Below, piece after piece: positions 43,978 through 53,989 of a stretch of DNA of 64,000 bases. The stretch's first letter is position 1, and each line of letters opens with the position of its first letter. Position numbers and translations under genes: made by a program. The DNA is taken from NCBI RefSeq assembly GCF_001718695.1, contig NZ_CP013420.1:2232001-2296000 (forward strand), read 5' to 3'. Source of the DNA: Burkholderia ubonensis. Its GTDB lineage: Bacteria; Pseudomonadota; Gammaproteobacteria; Burkholderiales; Burkholderiaceae. Under the pieces are notes generated by a model that saw only the letters and a list, made by a program, of their open reading frames with translations, was not told the origin of the DNA and did not search any database.

Positions 43978-44358
43978 TCAGACAGCCGGGATCGGATCCG
44001 GACCGTAGCGGTTCGGGCCCTCGGTGCCGCGCGCGCACATCCACACGAGCAGCACGATCGCGCCGACGAGCGGGATGAGCGTGATCAGCACAAACCAGCC
44101 GGAGCGGTCCGTATCGTGCAGGCGGCGCACGGTGACCGCGAGGCTGGGCAATACCAGCGCAAGCGACGCGAGCGCGACGACGACCATCAGCAGCATCGCG
44201 ATCGCGCTCGGGTCCTCGGCGGCCGCGGCGACCACCTGACAGACGATCGACACGATGCCCGTGAGCAACGCGAAATACCAGTATTCCGCGCGGCGCGCCC
44301 GGCCGTCGAATTTTGCGTATTGATTGAGTGCGGAACGCACGGCTTCACCGAAATTCAT
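43978..44358 (-). CDS. DUF805 family membrane protein
   Basis: A 126-residue protein with the family pattern: NFGEAVRSALNQYAKFDGRARRAEYWYFALLTGIV (DGRARRAEYW is the signature), three to four membrane segments (VSIVCQVVAAAAEDP, MLLMVVVALASLALVLPSLAVTVRRLHDTDRSGWF, LITLIPLVGAIVLLVWMCARG) and final PNRYGPDP. Function unknown; the family is often linked to envelope stress or phage defence in other genomes without proof. ATG 44358 with GAGAGGGC upstream. Monocistronic. Confidence 0.85.
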   Translation of the reverse strand: MNFGEAVRSALNQYAKFDGRARRAEYWYFALLTGIVSIVCQVVAAAAEDPSAIAMLLMVVVALASLALVLPSLAVTVRRLHDTDRSGWFVLITLIPLVGAIVLLVWMCARGTEGPNRYGPDPIPAV

Positions 44359-44707
44359 TTTATTGCCCTCTCGTTTTATATCGTCGACCGCGGAAACAAC
44401 GAAGGCATTATAAATATCAAGTTCCGGGTATTGCATCTCTTTTCGCGCATCGCTCAATGCTTGCCGCACCGGCCGCGCCGGCGCTCCGGGAGAACCGCCA
44501 GCCGCGTGCCCCGCCGCGCTTATAATCGCCGCGCCGCGCGACGAATAACCAAAAGATAATCCACAATTCGATTACGGCGGCATGAAACGCTGCACAGCCG
44601 ATAATCGGCTCGCCGATGCCGCGACGGATTTACCGCCCATTCGCAACAGGCATGCCACCAGCATCGCGCACGGGCCTGAAACGGCGCAGCAAATCGCCGT
44701 GCCGCCG
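44359..44707. other. Intergenic region between the DUF805 and VOC-family genes
   Basis: A 349-base gap with AT-rich stretches at 44360-44450 and 44520-44580, the first of which should hold the DUF805 promoter. A palindrome GCCGATAATCGGC (about 44598-44610) and a plus-strand TATAAT at about 44521-44526 are visible. No coding sequence could be supported. Confidence 0.35.
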
Positions 44708-45205
44708 CTAACCGGCCGCCGCCTGCTCCAGCACGCTCAGATCGAGCTTCTTCATCCGCAGCACCTGCGCCATCACGCGCTCGGCGCGCGCCGGGTCGCC
44801 GGCCATCAGCTCGGGCATCTGCACGGGCACCACCTGCCACGACACGCCGAAGCGGTCGCGCAGCCAGCCGCACTGCTGCGCGCGCTCGTCGCCGCCCTCG
44901 GCGAGCGCGGCCCAGTAGCGGTCGATCTCGCGCTGGTCGCGGCAGTTGACGACGAACGACACGGCCGGCGTCAGCGGAAAGGCGGGGCCGCCGTTCAGCG
45001 CGAGGAACGCCTGGCCGTCCAGCTCGAACGAGACGGTCATCACCGCGCCCTCGGCCTGCCCGGCCGCCTGCGCACCCGCTTTGCCGTAGCGCGCGACGTC
45101 GACAATGCGCGCGTTGTCGAACACCGACACGTAAAAGCGGGCGGCCGCCTCGGCGTCGCGGTCGAACCACAGGAACGGCGTGATGCGCTGGATACGCTCG
45201 GTCAT
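44708..45205 (-). CDS. VOC family protein (PhnB/glyoxalase-like)
   Basis: A 165-residue member of the 3-demethylubiquinone-9 methyltransferase/PhnB-like branch of the vicinal oxygen chelate fold: QRITPFLWFDRDAEAAARFYVSVF, MTVSFELDGQAFLALNGGPAFPLTPAVSFVVNCRDQREIDRYWAALAEGGDERAQQCGWLRDRFGVSWQVVP. This ordering is the PhnB-like pattern (WLRDRFGVSWQ). Metal ligand residues are not obvious, and catalytic activity is uncertain. ATG 45205 has AGGAGGCACTGCC upstream; the longer frame is not protein-like. Confidence 0.87.
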   Translation of the reverse strand: MTERIQRITPFLWFDRDAEAAARFYVSVFDNARIVDVARYGKAGAQAAGQAEGAVMTVSFELDGQAFLALNGGPAFPLTPAVSFVVNCRDQREIDRYWAALAEGGDERAQQCGWLRDRFGVSWQVVPVQMPELMAGDPARAERVMAQVLRMKKLDLSVLEQAAAG

Positions 45206-45317
45206 GGCAGTGCCTCCTCGATGTCGTCCCGGCACCGGCGCCGGTCTTATATCGTAGGCGCTGTGCGGCGGTGGCGCGGCGCCGCGCTCCGTAGCACGCC
45301 CGGTGCCCGCGCAATGA

Positions 45318-45345
45318 GAAAGGGGGCGATCGCTCGCCCCCTTTC
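45318..45345. terminator. Hairpin between the VOC and DUF3443 genes
   Basis: GAAAGGGGGCGA pairs with TCGCCCCCTTTC around TCGC. It follows the DUF3443 stop by about 25 bases in the leftward direction. There is little T run, so it may act as a weak terminator. Confidence 0.6.
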
Positions 45346-45368
45346 CGGTCATCGCCAGCCGCGCGCGT

Positions 45369-46622
45369 TCAGAACGCGACGTAAGGCTGCGCGCCGCCGC
45401 TGGCCGTCTTGTCCATCCCGAAGTAGATCGTCTTGCCGTAGAAATGCGGCAGGCCGAGGTCGAGCCAGCCGCTCGGACCGAACGGGCCGGCGATGTCGTT
45501 GTAGACGAACGTCGACGGCGCCGCGAACAGCGCATCCGCATTCCCCACCGGCATCGACACGCCACCGCTCGCGCCGTTCTTGCCGGTCAGCGTCGCCGAA
45601 TAGGTGACCGTCGACGACGGGCAGTAGAACTGCGTGTTGGTCGAGCACGTCGTCTGCGCCGCATCGTTGAAGAAGTACGCGTTCGAGCCGGTGTCGAAGA
45701 ACGCGGTCACGCTGCTGCCGAGGAAGGTCGCATCGACGTCGCCGGCGCTCGTCGACGTCAGCTGCGTCGATGCGCCGAGCGCGTTGTTGCTCTGCGTGCC
45801 GATGCCGAACGTCAGCAGCCCCGTCGCGCTGCCCTGCCCGCTGTTCGACACGGTCGGCATCTGCACGATCACGCCATTGTTGTCGCTCGCGAAGTGATGG
45901 ACCGGGTTCGCGACCTGTTGCGACGTCGGCACGAGCGCGACCGTGCAGCTCGCATTGCCGCTCGGGCACGCGTAGTAATTGTTGCTGAGCGACGACGTCG
46001 ACGTCGTGCAGGTCGCGCCGCAATCGAACGGCGCCGGCCCGACGCCGAGGATGCCGTTCGCGCCGAGATCGCCGGTCGTGTTCGCCGAGGTCCGCGCGCC
46101 GTTGTTTGAGCACGAGGCCGGCACGTTGGCCGTGCCGAGGTCGCCGATGATCTGCACCGGCAGCGCAGGCGCCTGCTCGGTGCCGATCGACAGATCGACG
46201 GTGCGCACCGAGCCCCACGTGTAGGTCGACACGAACTTGCCGCACTCGGCGAGCGGCGCGCCGCCGCTGGTGATTTGCGGCAGGCCGTTCAACACGCCCG
46301 AGGTCAGCGCGCTGCTGACGAGCCGCAGCCCGTACGACGCGGTATCGACCAGCACGTTGCTGACGACCTGGCAGTTCGACGTGCCCGGCGCGCACACCGT
46401 CACGCTGACGGTCGGGATGTTGATCACCCGCGCGGCGCCCGGGCCGACCGTGATCACGGCCGTGTTCGCGGTATTGCCGTCGGACACGTTGGAGCCGCCG
46501 CCACTGCTGCCGCCGCTGCCGCCACTGTCGCCGCCGCCGCCGCATGCGGTGACGAGCATCGCCGTCGCGGCGGCCAGGCCCAGCACGCCGAGCCAGCGCT
46601 TGAAGGTACGAGAAATTCGCAA
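45369..46622 (-). CDS. DUF3443 family lipoprotein
   Basis: A 417-residue secreted protein: start MRISRTFKRWLGVLGLAAATAMLVTACGG (lipobox VTAC), a long Gly/Ser tether, then a globular domain beginning IPTVSVTVCAPGTSNCQVVSNVLVDTASYGLRL, which looks like a retropepsin-type entrance (VDTAS..G, where Asp-Thr-Ala mirrors Asp-Thr-Gly). A second DTGS (FFDTGSNAYFF) lies in the C-terminal half. Family function is unknown. The start is TTG 46622 after GGGAGAGCGATC; the upstream frame reads into the neighbouring gene's antisense frame. It lies 14 bases after the DUF2844 gene; the two are usually found together. Confidence 0.85.
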   Translation of the reverse strand: MRISRTFKRWLGVLGLAAATAMLVTACGGGGDSGGSGGSSGGGSNVSDGNTANTAVITVGPGAARVINIPTVSVTVCAPGTSNCQVVSNVLVDTASYGLRLVSSALTSGVLNGLPQITSGGAPLAECGKFVSTYTWGSVRTVDLSIGTEQAPALPVQIIGDLGTANVPASCSNNGARTSANTTGDLGANGILGVGPAPFDCGATCTTSTSSLSNNYYACPSGNASCTVALVPTSQQVANPVHHFASDNNGVIVQMPTVSNSGQGSATGLLTFGIGTQSNNALGASTQLTSTSAGDVDATFLGSSVTAFFDTGSNAYFFNDAAQTTCSTNTQFYCPSSTVTYSATLTGKNGASGGVSMPVGNADALFAAPSTFVYNDIAGPFGPSGWLDLGLPHFYGKTIYFGMDKTASGGAQPYVAF

Positions 46623-46636
46623 GATCGCTCTCCCGG

Positions 46637-47143
46637 TCACTGGATGTCGTTGCCGGTCACGCCGGCAGGCAGCGCCTGCGGCAGCCAGGCTTGCCCCGAG
46701 AACGAGCCCATGTGGCCGCCCGTCCGGATCACGATGGCGCTCGAGTCGACCGACACGGGCGCGCGCCAGCCGCGCGCCGCGTGCGCCGCCTCGACGCCGG
46801 CCTTGTACTGCGGAAGATAGCTGCCGAGCAGCGACTCGAGGTCCGGCATGCTCGGCCCGCGCCACGCGAGCCCGAACACGCTGCCGGCCGCGCTGGTGTA
46901 TTCGTGGATGACGGTGCCCGACCCGAGCGTGATCTCGCGCACGGTGTATGCGGCCGCGCTCGGCTGCACGACGCCGTCGGCTGCGCGCATCGCGCGCTGC
47001 AGCGCGCGCACGGTGGCGGCATGGTCGTCCGCCGGCGGCGACATCGGCGCGCCGCCCAGTTCGGCATGTGCGTGGATCGACCACAGCACACCCGTTGCAG
47101 CCGCCGCATGCGCGACGGCCCAGCCCAAGCGTTTCAGTTTCAC
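46637..47143 (-). CDS. DUF2844 family secreted protein
   Basis: A 168-residue protein with a signal peptide (KLKRLGWAVAHAAAATGVLWSIHAHA), then a small domain: TVREITLGSGTVIHEYTSAAGSVFGLAWRGPSMPDLESLLGSYLPQYK, then a beta-rich end with QAWLPQALPAGVTGNDI. The GTVIxEYxSxxGxVFGxAWxGP signature is that of DUF2844. Start GTG 47143, with a G run upstream. It precedes DUF3443 in the same operon; the pair may act in the envelope, exact job unknown. Confidence 0.85.
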   Translation of the reverse strand: MKLKRLGWAVAHAAAATGVLWSIHAHAELGGAPMSPPADDHAATVRALQRAMRAADGVVQPSAAAYTVREITLGSGTVIHEYTSAAGSVFGLAWRGPSMPDLESLLGSYLPQYKAGVEAAHAARGWRAPVSVDSSAIVIRTGGHMGSFSGQAWLPQALPAGVTGNDIQ

Positions 47144-47455
47144 ATTCCCCCCCAAGGGACTGGCTTCGTCGCCGCGATACCGAACCGTCCGGCACCGCCG
47201 GCTACGAATTGGAGTCTTCACAATGACGCTTCATTGCTGCTGACGCGTAGTATGCCTGCGGAGTATGTCGGAATGTCAAATGGGTGCCGCATGATGCGTC
47301 GCAGCATGTCGCGCGAGGCAGGGCAAGGCGAAGCGATGCCGCGCGGCGATCCGGGCGATGTGAATACCGCGGAATAGCGCGGAATACCGCGCATGCGCGC
47401 CGCACCGGGCCGCTCCATGCAACGGAGGGGCCGCGGGCGCGATGGGTGTGCCCGG
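47144..47455. promoter_or_regulatory. Upstream region of the DUF2844-DUF3443 operon
   Basis: A 312-base gap between cheZ's end and the DUF2844 start. Read leftward, TTGACA (complement of 47274-47279) and CATACT (complement of 47249-47254) with 19 bases between form a possible promoter, leaving a leader of about 100 bases. Around 47360-47390 the sequence has three near-repeats of GCGGAATA(C/G)CGCG. No terminator with a T run was seen after cheZ. Confidence 0.45.
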
Positions 47456-48190
47456 TCAGAAGCCGAGGCTGGCGAGCAGGTCGTCGACCTGCGCCTGGTC
47501 CTGGACGACGTCGGTCTTGCCTTCCGGATTGATCTGCGGGCCGTTCAGCAGCGACGCGGGGCTGCCGGTGCTGCTCATCGGCTGCTCGGCCGCGAGCGCG
47601 GCCGCGGTCGCCGCGAACTGCTCGCGCCGCTCCGGCGCGATGTTCTCGACCAGCACGGTCAGCAGCTGCTGCTCGATCAGGTAGACCATGTCCATGATCT
47701 TCTTGATCACCTGCCCGGTCAGGTCCTGAAAGTCCTGCGCGAGCATGATCTCGAGCAGCTGCGCGCTGGTCGCGGACGTGGACTCCGGCAGCGCGCGCAG
47801 GAACGCGCGCGTATCGTCCATCAGCTCGCGGACCTCCGCGCGCTCGATCGGCGCCGCATACCACTGCGCCCAGCGCGCGTCGAGCGCCTCGGCGTCGTTC
47901 TGCATGCGCTCCTGCATCGGCTTCGCGACCTCGATCGCGGTCAGCACGCGCTCGGCCGCCTGCTCGGTCATCGTCGCGACGTAGCGCAGCCGGTCGCGCG
48001 CGTCCGGCACGGCTTCCGCCGCGCGCTCGACGTGCTTGTCGAGCCCGAGCTCGCGCATCGAGTCGCGCAGCGCTCGCGTGACGGAGCCGATGCGCGCGAG
48101 GATGCGGTCGGCCGCCAGATCGGCGCCTTCAGAGTGGCTGTCGGCGGCAAAGCCCGCGCCCGCCATCGCCGCGTGGATCGGCTCGTTCAC
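47456..48190 (-). CDS. cheZ: CheY-P phosphatase CheZ
   Basis: A 244-residue helical protein that speeds dephosphorylation of CheY-P. The catalytic helix reads [22 protein letters not shown], with the inserting glutamine in QDLTGQ. The C-terminal peptide [15 protein letters not shown] is the CheY-binding tail. GTG 48190 starts two bases before the end of cheY, so it is translationally coupled. Last gene of the chemotaxis operon. Confidence 0.94.
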   Translation of the reverse strand: MNEPIHAAMAGAGFAADSHSEGADLAADRILARIGSVTRALRDSMRELGLDKHVERAAEAVPDARDRLRYVATMTEQAAERVLTAIEVAKPMQERMQNDAEALDARWAQWYAAPIERAEVRELMDDTRAFLRALPESTSATSAQLLEIMLAQDFQDLTGQVIKKIMDMVYLIEQQLLTVLVENIAPERREQFAATAAALAAEQPMSSTGSPASLLNGPQINPEGKTDVVQDQAQVDDLLASLGF

Positions 48191-48191
48191 G

Positions 48192-48590
48192 TCAGCTCCC
48201 GGTCTTGGCCATCTTCTCGATGATCTTGCTCAGCTTCTCGTCGAGCACCGCCGCCGTGAACGGCTTCACGACATAGCCGCTCGCGCCGGCCTGCGCCGCC
48301 GCGATGATGTTCTCCTTCTTCGACTCGGCCGTGACCATCAGCACCGGCAGGTGCGTGAGCGTCGCGTCCGCGCGGATTTCCTTCAGCATCGCGAGGCCGT
48401 CGAGGTTCGGCATGTTCCAGTCGGAGATCACGAAGTCGAAGCCGCCGCCGCGCAGCCGCGCGAGGCCGGCCGCGCCGTCCTCGGCCTCGTCGACGTTCGT
48501 GTAGCCCAGTTCCTTGAGCAGGTTGCGGACGATCCGGCGCATCGTCGGGAAGTCGTCCACCACCAGGATTTTCATGCTCTTGTCCATCAT
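48192..48590 (-). CDS. cheY: Chemotaxis response regulator CheY (motor-binding)
   Basis: A 132-residue single receiver domain: acidic pocket [30 protein letters not shown], phosphorylation site aspartate in [12 protein letters not shown] (about residue 57), the Thr in [30 protein letters not shown] with the conserved lysine. It matches enterobacterial CheY residue for residue in the key places. Two ATGs in tandem; 48590 is taken. Between cheB and cheZ. Confidence 0.95.
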   Translation of the reverse strand: MMDKSMKILVVDDFPTMRRIVRNLLKELGYTNVDEAEDGAAGLARLRGGGFDFVISDWNMPNLDGLAMLKEIRADATLTHLPVLMVTAESKKENIIAAAQAGASGYVVKPFTAAVLDEKLSKIIEKMAKTGS

Positions 48591-48654
48591 TGTTCCTTTC
48601 CAGATTCGTTACCGTCAGGGCATGCAGCATCGTACATGCCCGGAGACATTTCGT

Positions 48655-49740
48655 TCAGACGCGCTGCACGCGATCGCCCATCGTAGCGAGACGCGACATC
48701 ACGCGGCGGCTCATGTCGGCGAGCGGCACGACCTCTTCCGCGCCGCCCATCGCGATCGCCTCGCGCGGCATCCCGAACACGATGCAGCTCGCCTCGTCCT
48801 GCGCGAACGTGTAAGCGCCCGCGCGCTTCATCTCCAGCAGGCCTGCCGCGCCGTCGCGGCCCATCCCGGTCAGGATCACGCCGATCGCGTTCTTGCCGGC
48901 GTGCGTCGCCGCCGAGCGGAACAGCACGTCGACCGACGGCCGGTGCCGGTTGACCGGCGGCTCGTCGGACAGCTGCGCGATGTAGTTCGCGCCGCTGCGG
49001 GCCAGCAGCAGGTGCGCGTGGCCCGGCGCGATGTAGGCGTGGCCGGGCAGCACCCGCTCGCCGTGCTCGGCTTCCTTCACCGCGATCCGGCACAGGCCGT
49101 TCAGGCGCTGCGCGAACGACTTCGTGAAGCCGGGCGGCATGTGCTGCGCGATCAGCACCGCCGGCGCATCCGGCGGCAGCGGCGTCAGCACTTCGCGGAT
49201 CGCCTCGGTGCCGCCCGTCGACGCGCCGACGATGATCAGCTTTTCGGTACTGACGAGCGGATTGTTCAGCATCGGCGCAGCGGGATGGCCGCTTGCCGCG
49301 CGCGCGGCGGCGGCCTGCGGCTGCGGCGCCTGCCGCACGCGGGCGCGCGACGCCGCGCGGATCTTGTCGGCGAGCTTCTCCGCGTAGTCGAGCATCCCGT
49401 CGCGGATGCCGACGCGCGGCTTCGTGACGAAGTCGACCGCGCCCAGCTCGAGCGCGCGCAGCGTGATTTCCGAGCCGCGCTCGGTCAGCGACGACACCAT
49501 CACGACCGGCATCGGCCGCAGGCGCATCAGCTTCTCGAGGAAGTCGAGCCCGTCCATGCGCGGCATTTCGACGTCGAGCGTCAGGACGTCCGGGTTGTGC
49601 TGCTTGATGAGATCGCGCGCGACGAGCGGATCCGGCGCGGTCGCGCACACTTCCATGTCGGGCTGCCCATTGATGATCTCGGTCATCAGGCTGCGAATCA
49701 GCGCCGAATCGTCGACGCACAATACCTTGATCTTTTGCAC
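48655..49740 (-). CDS. cheB: Protein-glutamate methylesterase CheB
   Basis: A 361-residue two-domain enzyme that demethylates receptors. Receiver domain: [17 protein letters not shown], phosphoaspartate in [14 protein letters not shown] (about residue 56). The linker is rich in Ala/Gln. Esterase domain: [17 protein letters not shown] (nucleophile Ser), [18 protein letters not shown] (His) and [14 protein letters not shown] (Asp). The start is GTG 49740. Directly follows cheD by 17 bases. Confidence 0.95.
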   Translation of the reverse strand: MQKIKVLCVDDSALIRSLMTEIINGQPDMEVCATAPDPLVARDLIKQHNPDVLTLDVEMPRMDGLDFLEKLMRLRPMPVVMVSSLTERGSEITLRALELGAVDFVTKPRVGIRDGMLDYAEKLADKIRAASRARVRQAPQPQAAAARAASGHPAAPMLNNPLVSTEKLIIVGASTGGTEAIREVLTPLPPDAPAVLIAQHMPPGFTKSFAQRLNGLCRIAVKEAEHGERVLPGHAYIAPGHAHLLLARSGANYIAQLSDEPPVNRHRPSVDVLFRSAATHAGKNAIGVILTGMGRDGAAGLLEMKRAGAYTFAQDEASCIVFGMPREAIAMGGAEEVVPLADMSRRVMSRLATMGDRVQRV

Positions 49741-49757
49741 TGCGTTCTTGCCTCCTG

Positions 49758-50549
49758 CTATTTCGATATCGTCTGGGCGTACCGGCCGCCGGCGAATGGG
49801 CTCCCGGCGGCCGAGCCGCCCGCACCCGCACCGCCGCGCGCGCCGAACAGCTCGATGCGCGCACGCGCCGGCTGGGCCGCGCCCGGCTGCTTCGCGAGCG
49901 GGTTCGCGCCGGGCTGGCCCGGCGCGGGGCGCGTCGCCGGCGTGCCGAACAGCTCGACGTGCGGGCGCGGCCGCGCGGCGCGGCCGGCTTCGGCCGCGCG
50001 TGCGAGCGCGGCTTCGCGCTCCGTGACGCCATGCACCTGCAAACGCAGCTTCTTCACCGCCGCGCGCCCCGAATGCGGCATGAACGCGACCTTGCGAGGA
50101 TGCACGCCCTGCAGGTCTTCCGCCGTGATCCGGATGCGCTCGAGCGCGAGATAGCGGCGCACGAAGTCCGCATTGCGGTCGCCGATGTTGATCGTCGTCA
50201 TGCCGGCCAGCACGGCCGCGCCGCCGAACACCTTCGCCTCGAAACGCTCGCGGCGGCCGCCCGCCTTGATCATCTCGTTGATCAGCACTTCCATCGCGTA
50301 CGCGCCGTAGCGCATCGACTCGGACGCGGCCGCGCATGCGTCCGCGCCGTCGTCGGGCAGCATGAAGTGGTTCATTCCGCCGATGCCCGCGTACGGATCG
50401 TGCAGGCACGCGGCGACGCACGAGCCGAGCACGGTCATCAGCACCATGTCGTCGCCGGTCGTGTAGAACTCGTTCGGCAGCAGCTTCACGCCCGGCAGGC
50501 CGAAGTGGCTGTCGAAGTAGCGGTTGGTCGCGATCGGCAGCGCACTCAT
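49758..50549 (-). CDS. cheD: Chemoreceptor glutamine deamidase CheD
   Basis: A 263-residue protein. The deamidase core has the family's [29 protein letters not shown] (catalytic Cys in GSCV), [10 protein letters not shown] (His), [31 protein letters not shown] and [14 protein letters not shown]. The last about 65 residues are a low-complexity tail that repeats a short [11 protein letters not shown] / ARIELFG motif. That tail is longer than in the standard family. The cheD start overlaps the cheR stop (ATGA). Confidence 0.92.
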   Translation of the reverse strand: MSALPIATNRYFDSHFGLPGVKLLPNEFYTTGDDMVLMTVLGSCVAACLHDPYAGIGGMNHFMLPDDGADACAAASESMRYGAYAMEVLINEMIKAGGRRERFEAKVFGGAAVLAGMTTINIGDRNADFVRRYLALERIRITAEDLQGVHPRKVAFMPHSGRAAVKKLRLQVHGVTEREAALARAAEAGRAARPRPHVELFGTPATRPAPGQPGANPLAKQPGAAQPARARIELFGARGGAGAGGSAAGSPFAGGRYAQTISK

Positions 50550-51511
50550 CGGCGTTCCCCGGCGGCCGGCGTCGCGGCCCCGCCCATGCGCGCGCGCGGC
50601 GCGCCGCCGCCGGACGCGGCCGGGCGCGACGCGTCGCGCGTCAGTTCATAGACCGTCTGGCCGCGCAGCCGGAACGCCTGCGTGACGTACGTGAAGTTCT
50701 CCGAGTGGCCGGCGAACAGCAGGCCGCCCGGCTTCACGAGCGGCTCGAAGCGGGACAGCACCTGCCCCTGCGTCGGCTTGTCGAAGTAGATCATCACGTT
50801 GCGGCAGAAGATCGCGTCGAACGGCTTGCCGATCCCGTAGTCGGCATCGGTCAGGTTGAGCTGCTCGAAGCGGATCATCGCGCGCAGCTCCGGGCGCACC
50901 TTCACGCGGCCGGCCTGCGCGCCCGTGCCTTTCAGGAAGAAGCGCTTCAGGCGCTCCGGCGACAGGTGCTTGACCTGGTCGTACGTGTAGATGCCGGCCT
51001 CGGCCTTCGCGAGCACCTGCGTGTCGAGGTCGGTCGCGAGGATCGACGCGCTGCGCGCAGCCGAGTCGCCGAGCGCCTCGATCAGCGTGATCGCGATCGA
51101 ATACGGCTCCTCGCCGGTCGACGCGGCCGAGCACCACACCGACACCGGCGCGTCGCGGCCCTTCACGAAATCGGCGAGGATCGGAAAGTGATGCGCCTCG
51201 CGAAAGAATGCGGTGAGGTTCGTCGTCAGCGCGTTGGTGAAGGCTTCCCATTCGACGGGATCGTCCTCCCGCTCGAGCTGGTCGAGATAGTCGCGGAACG
51301 TGTCGAGACCGCGCGCGCGCAGCCGGCGCGCGAGCCGGCTGTACGCCATGTCGCGCTTGTGCTCGGACAGCGAAATCCCCGCACGCTGGTGGATCAGCGT
51401 GCGGATGCGCGCGAAGTCGGCGGCCGTGAACGCGAAGTCGCGCCCGGCCTCACCGGCCCGGGTCGAAGCGTCCTGAGATTCGGCACGAAGCGGAGCGCGC
51501 GCAGTCAGCAT
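50546..51511 (-). CDS. cheR: Chemoreceptor methyltransferase CheR
   Basis: A 321-residue SAM-dependent methyltransferase that methylates receptor glutamates. N-terminal helical part: [33 protein letters not shown]. Methyltransferase motifs: [82 protein letters not shown]. It lies between the receptor gene and cheD, overlapping the latter by four bases. Confidence 0.95.
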   Translation of the reverse strand: MLTARAPLRAESQDASTRAGEAGRDFAFTAADFARIRTLIHQRAGISLSEHKRDMAYSRLARRLRARGLDTFRDYLDQLEREDDPVEWEAFTNALTTNLTAFFREAHHFPILADFVKGRDAPVSVWCSAASTGEEPYSIAITLIEALGDSAARSASILATDLDTQVLAKAEAGIYTYDQVKHLSPERLKRFFLKGTGAQAGRVKVRPELRAMIRFEQLNLTDADYGIGKPFDAIFCRNVMIYFDKPTQGQVLSRFEPLVKPGGLLFAGHSENFTYVTQAFRLRGQTVYELTRDASRPAASGGGAPRARMGGAATPAAGERR

Positions 51512-51514
51512 GGC

Positions 51515-53419
51515 TTAGAAGGTCTCCCAGTCGTCGTTGGACGTGCCGGCCGCGGCAGGCGCCGGCTTCTCGCCGGACAGCGCGGGCCGCACGAGCGCGG
51601 GCTTCGCCGCCGGCGCGGCGGGCTTGGCGGCGGCCGGCTTCGCGACGCGCGGCGCATAGCCGCCCGCGGCCGGCGCGCTGCCCGACGGCGCCTTCGGTTC
51701 GGCCGCGAGCGCGGCGCGCTTCACCGGCTGCGGTTCATGCGTGTGGGCGTGGGCCGAGTGTCCTGCATGCGGCAGCGCCGGCACGGCGGCCGGCTGCGGC
51801 GCCGGGCGCGCGGCGGGCAGCGCCGGCGGCGCCGAGCGCACGGGCGCGGCCGCATGCGCGATGCCGCCGAGGACGCGCCAGCCGGCCACGACCGCCTTCA
51901 TCTGGCGCGTCTGCTCCTCGAGCGACGCGGCGGCGGCCGCGGCCTGCTCGACGAGCGCCGCGTTCTGCTGCGTGACGGCGTCCATCTGGCCGACCGCGCG
52001 GTTCACCTGCTCGATGCCGGTCGACTGCTCTTCGGACGCGGCGCTGATCTCGCCCATGATGTCGGTCACGCGGCGCACGGCCTGCACGATCTCGTCCATC
52101 GTCGAGCCGGCGCGCGCGACCAGCTCCGAGCCGCTTTGCACCTTGTCCGCCGAATCGCCGATCAGCTGCTTGATTTCCTTCGCGGCGGTCGCGCTGCGCT
52201 GCGCGAGCGAGCGCACCTCGCCGGCGACGACCGCGAAGCCGCGGCCCTGCTCGCCGGCGCGCGCCGCTTCCACCGCCGCGTTCAGCGCGAGGATGTTGGT
52301 CTGGAACGCGATGCCTTCGATCGTGCCGATGATGTCGACGACCTTGCCCGAGCTCGTCGCGATGTCCTGCATCGTCTCGACCACCTGGCCGACCACCTCG
52401 CCGCCCTGCGTCGCGATGTCCGACGCGTTGACCGCGAGCTGGCTCGCCTGGCGCGCGTTCTCGGCGTTCTGCCGCACGGTGCCGGTCAGCTGCTCCATGC
52501 TCGACGCGGTTTCCTGCAGCGACGCGGCCTGCTCCTCCGTGCGCTGCGACAGGTCGGTGTTGCCGGTGGCGATCTCGCGCGCGCCGACGTCGATCGACTC
52601 CGCGCCGCGATGCACGGACTGCACCATCGCGGTGACCGCGTCCTGCATCCGGCGGATGCCGCCGAACAGGCGCCCGATCTCGTTCGTGCTCCGGACCTGC
52701 ACCGGCTCGGTGAGGTCGCCCGCGGCGATGCGCTCGAAGTGCGCGACCGCCTGCTCGAGCGGCTGGATGATCAGCCCGCGCAGCGCGAAGCGGATCGCGA
52801 CCACCATCACGAGCGACAGCGCGATGCCGGCCGTGATCAGCGCGATCATCAGCGAGATCCGCGTTTGCGTCGCATCCTGGCGTGATTCCGCGCGCGCCTG
52901 CAGCGCGCCGATCACGGCCGCCGCCGCCTGGTCGTAGGCGACGAACATCGGGCTGATCTTCGTGTCGGCGATCGCGCGATACGCGGCCAGGTCGCCGGCG
53001 CGCGCGGCCGCGAATTCCGGCTCGACGCCTTCCTTGATGATCGTCGCGTAGCGCGCGGCCAGGTCGTCGACGAGCGCCTGATCGACGCCTTCCTTCGGCG
53101 TCGCCAGGAACGCCTGCCAGTTCTGGCCCGACTTCGCGAACAGCTCCTGCGCGCGCGCCAGCACCTTGCCGGCCTCTTCGGCATTGCCGCCTTCGGTCAG
53201 CGAGCGGAAGCGGTCGAGCGACACGCGCGAGCGCAGCAGGAACGTCGACGTGTCGTCGAGCGCATGGATCGCCGGCAGGTCGCCATGCGCGACACCGTCG
53301 AGCGAGCGGCTCGCGTGATGGAGCGCATAGAGGCCGAGCCCGCCGACCGCCGCGGCGAGGCATGCGAGGATGAGTCCGACCGCCGTGAGCGTTGTGCGGA
53401 TCGACCAGTTTTGCAACAT
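51515..53419 (-). CDS. Methyl-accepting chemotaxis protein (Tsr/Tar-like)
   Basis: A 634-residue transmembrane receptor: first membrane segment [22 protein letters not shown], a periplasmic four-helix sensor (about 35-185), second segment [25 protein letters not shown], then the signalling helix pair with the hairpin [37 protein letters not shown] long Ala/Pro-rich linker leads to the final NDDWETF, which matches the NWETF-type pentapeptide that tethers CheR and CheB. The sensor seems of the TarH type that in other bacteria binds amino acids; the ligand is unknown. It is 3 bases from cheR and 36 bases after cheW. Confidence 0.94.
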   Translation of the reverse strand: MLQNWSIRTTLTAVGLILACLAAAVGGLGLYALHHASRSLDGVAHGDLPAIHALDDTSTFLLRSRVSLDRFRSLTEGGNAEEAGKVLARAQELFAKSGQNWQAFLATPKEGVDQALVDDLAARYATIIKEGVEPEFAAARAGDLAAYRAIADTKISPMFVAYDQAAAAVIGALQARAESRQDATQTRISLMIALITAGIALSLVMVVAIRFALRGLIIQPLEQAVAHFERIAAGDLTEPVQVRSTNEIGRLFGGIRRMQDAVTAMVQSVHRGAESIDVGAREIATGNTDLSQRTEEQAASLQETASSMEQLTGTVRQNAENARQASQLAVNASDIATQGGEVVGQVVETMQDIATSSGKVVDIIGTIEGIAFQTNILALNAAVEAARAGEQGRGFAVVAGEVRSLAQRSATAAKEIKQLIGDSADKVQSGSELVARAGSTMDEIVQAVRRVTDIMGEISAASEEQSTGIEQVNRAVGQMDAVTQQNAALVEQAAAAAASLEEQTRQMKAVVAGWRVLGGIAHAAAPVRSAPPALPAARPAPQPAAVPALPHAGHSAHAHTHEPQPVKRAALAAEPKAPSGSAPAAGGYAPRVAKPAAAKPAAPAAKPALVRPALSGEKPAPAAAGTSNDDWETF

Positions 53420-53455
53420 TGCAGGTTCTCCCGAAATTCCTTGCGCCCGGCGCGC

Positions 53456-53989
53456 TTACACGCCGAGCGTCTCGATCAGCGCCATCTCGCGGCTCGACAT
53501 CAGCTTCTCGATGTCCATCAGGATCAGCATCCGGCCGTCGACCGTGCCGAGGCCCGTCAGGTACTCGGTCGTCAGCGTCGCGCCGAACTCCGGCGCCGGC
53601 ATGATCGCGTCGGTCTGCAGCGTCAGCACGTCGGACACGCCGTCGACCACCATCCCGACCACGCGATTCGACACGTTCAGGATGATCACGACGGTCTGGT
53701 GGTCGTACTCGACGCGGCCCAGGTGGAACTTGATCCGCATGTCGACGATCGGCACGATGATCCCGCGCAGGTTGATCACGCCCTTGATGAAATCAGGCGC
53801 GTTCGCGATGCGCGTGACGCTGTCGTAGCCGCGGATCTCCTGCACCTTCAGGATGTCGATCCCGTACTCCTCGTCGCCGAGCGTGAAGACGAGGAATTCC
53901 TGACCCGTCGCATCGCCATGCTCCGCATCGCGGCGGCTCGTGGCCGCGTTCGCCGCGGCCGGATTGATCATTTGGACTTCAGCAGACAC
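53456..53989 (-). CDS. cheW: Chemotaxis coupling protein CheW
   Basis: A 177-residue adaptor linking receptors with CheA. The SH3-like core is clear: [59 protein letters not shown] and [13 protein letters not shown], ending [22 protein letters not shown]. The start at GTG 53989 gives [17 protein letters not shown]; an upstream ATG at 54001 is possible. The cheA frame as written overlaps the start, which may be due to an indel at the cheA end. Confidence 0.94.
   Translation of the reverse strand: MSAEVQMINPAAANAATSRRDAEHGDATGQEFLVFTLGDEEYGIDILKVQEIRGYDSVTRIANAPDFIKGVINLRGIIVPIVDMRIKFHLGRVEYDHQTVVIILNVSNRVVGMVVDGVSDVLTLQTDAIMPAPEFGATLTTEYLTGLGTVDGRMLILMDIEKLMSSREMALIETLGV

Noticed and set aside
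44598..44610. A sigma-28 -10 element (GCCGATAA) at the palindrome near 44.6 kb
   Set aside because: There is no TAAAG-type -35 at the proper distance, and no flagellar gene follows.
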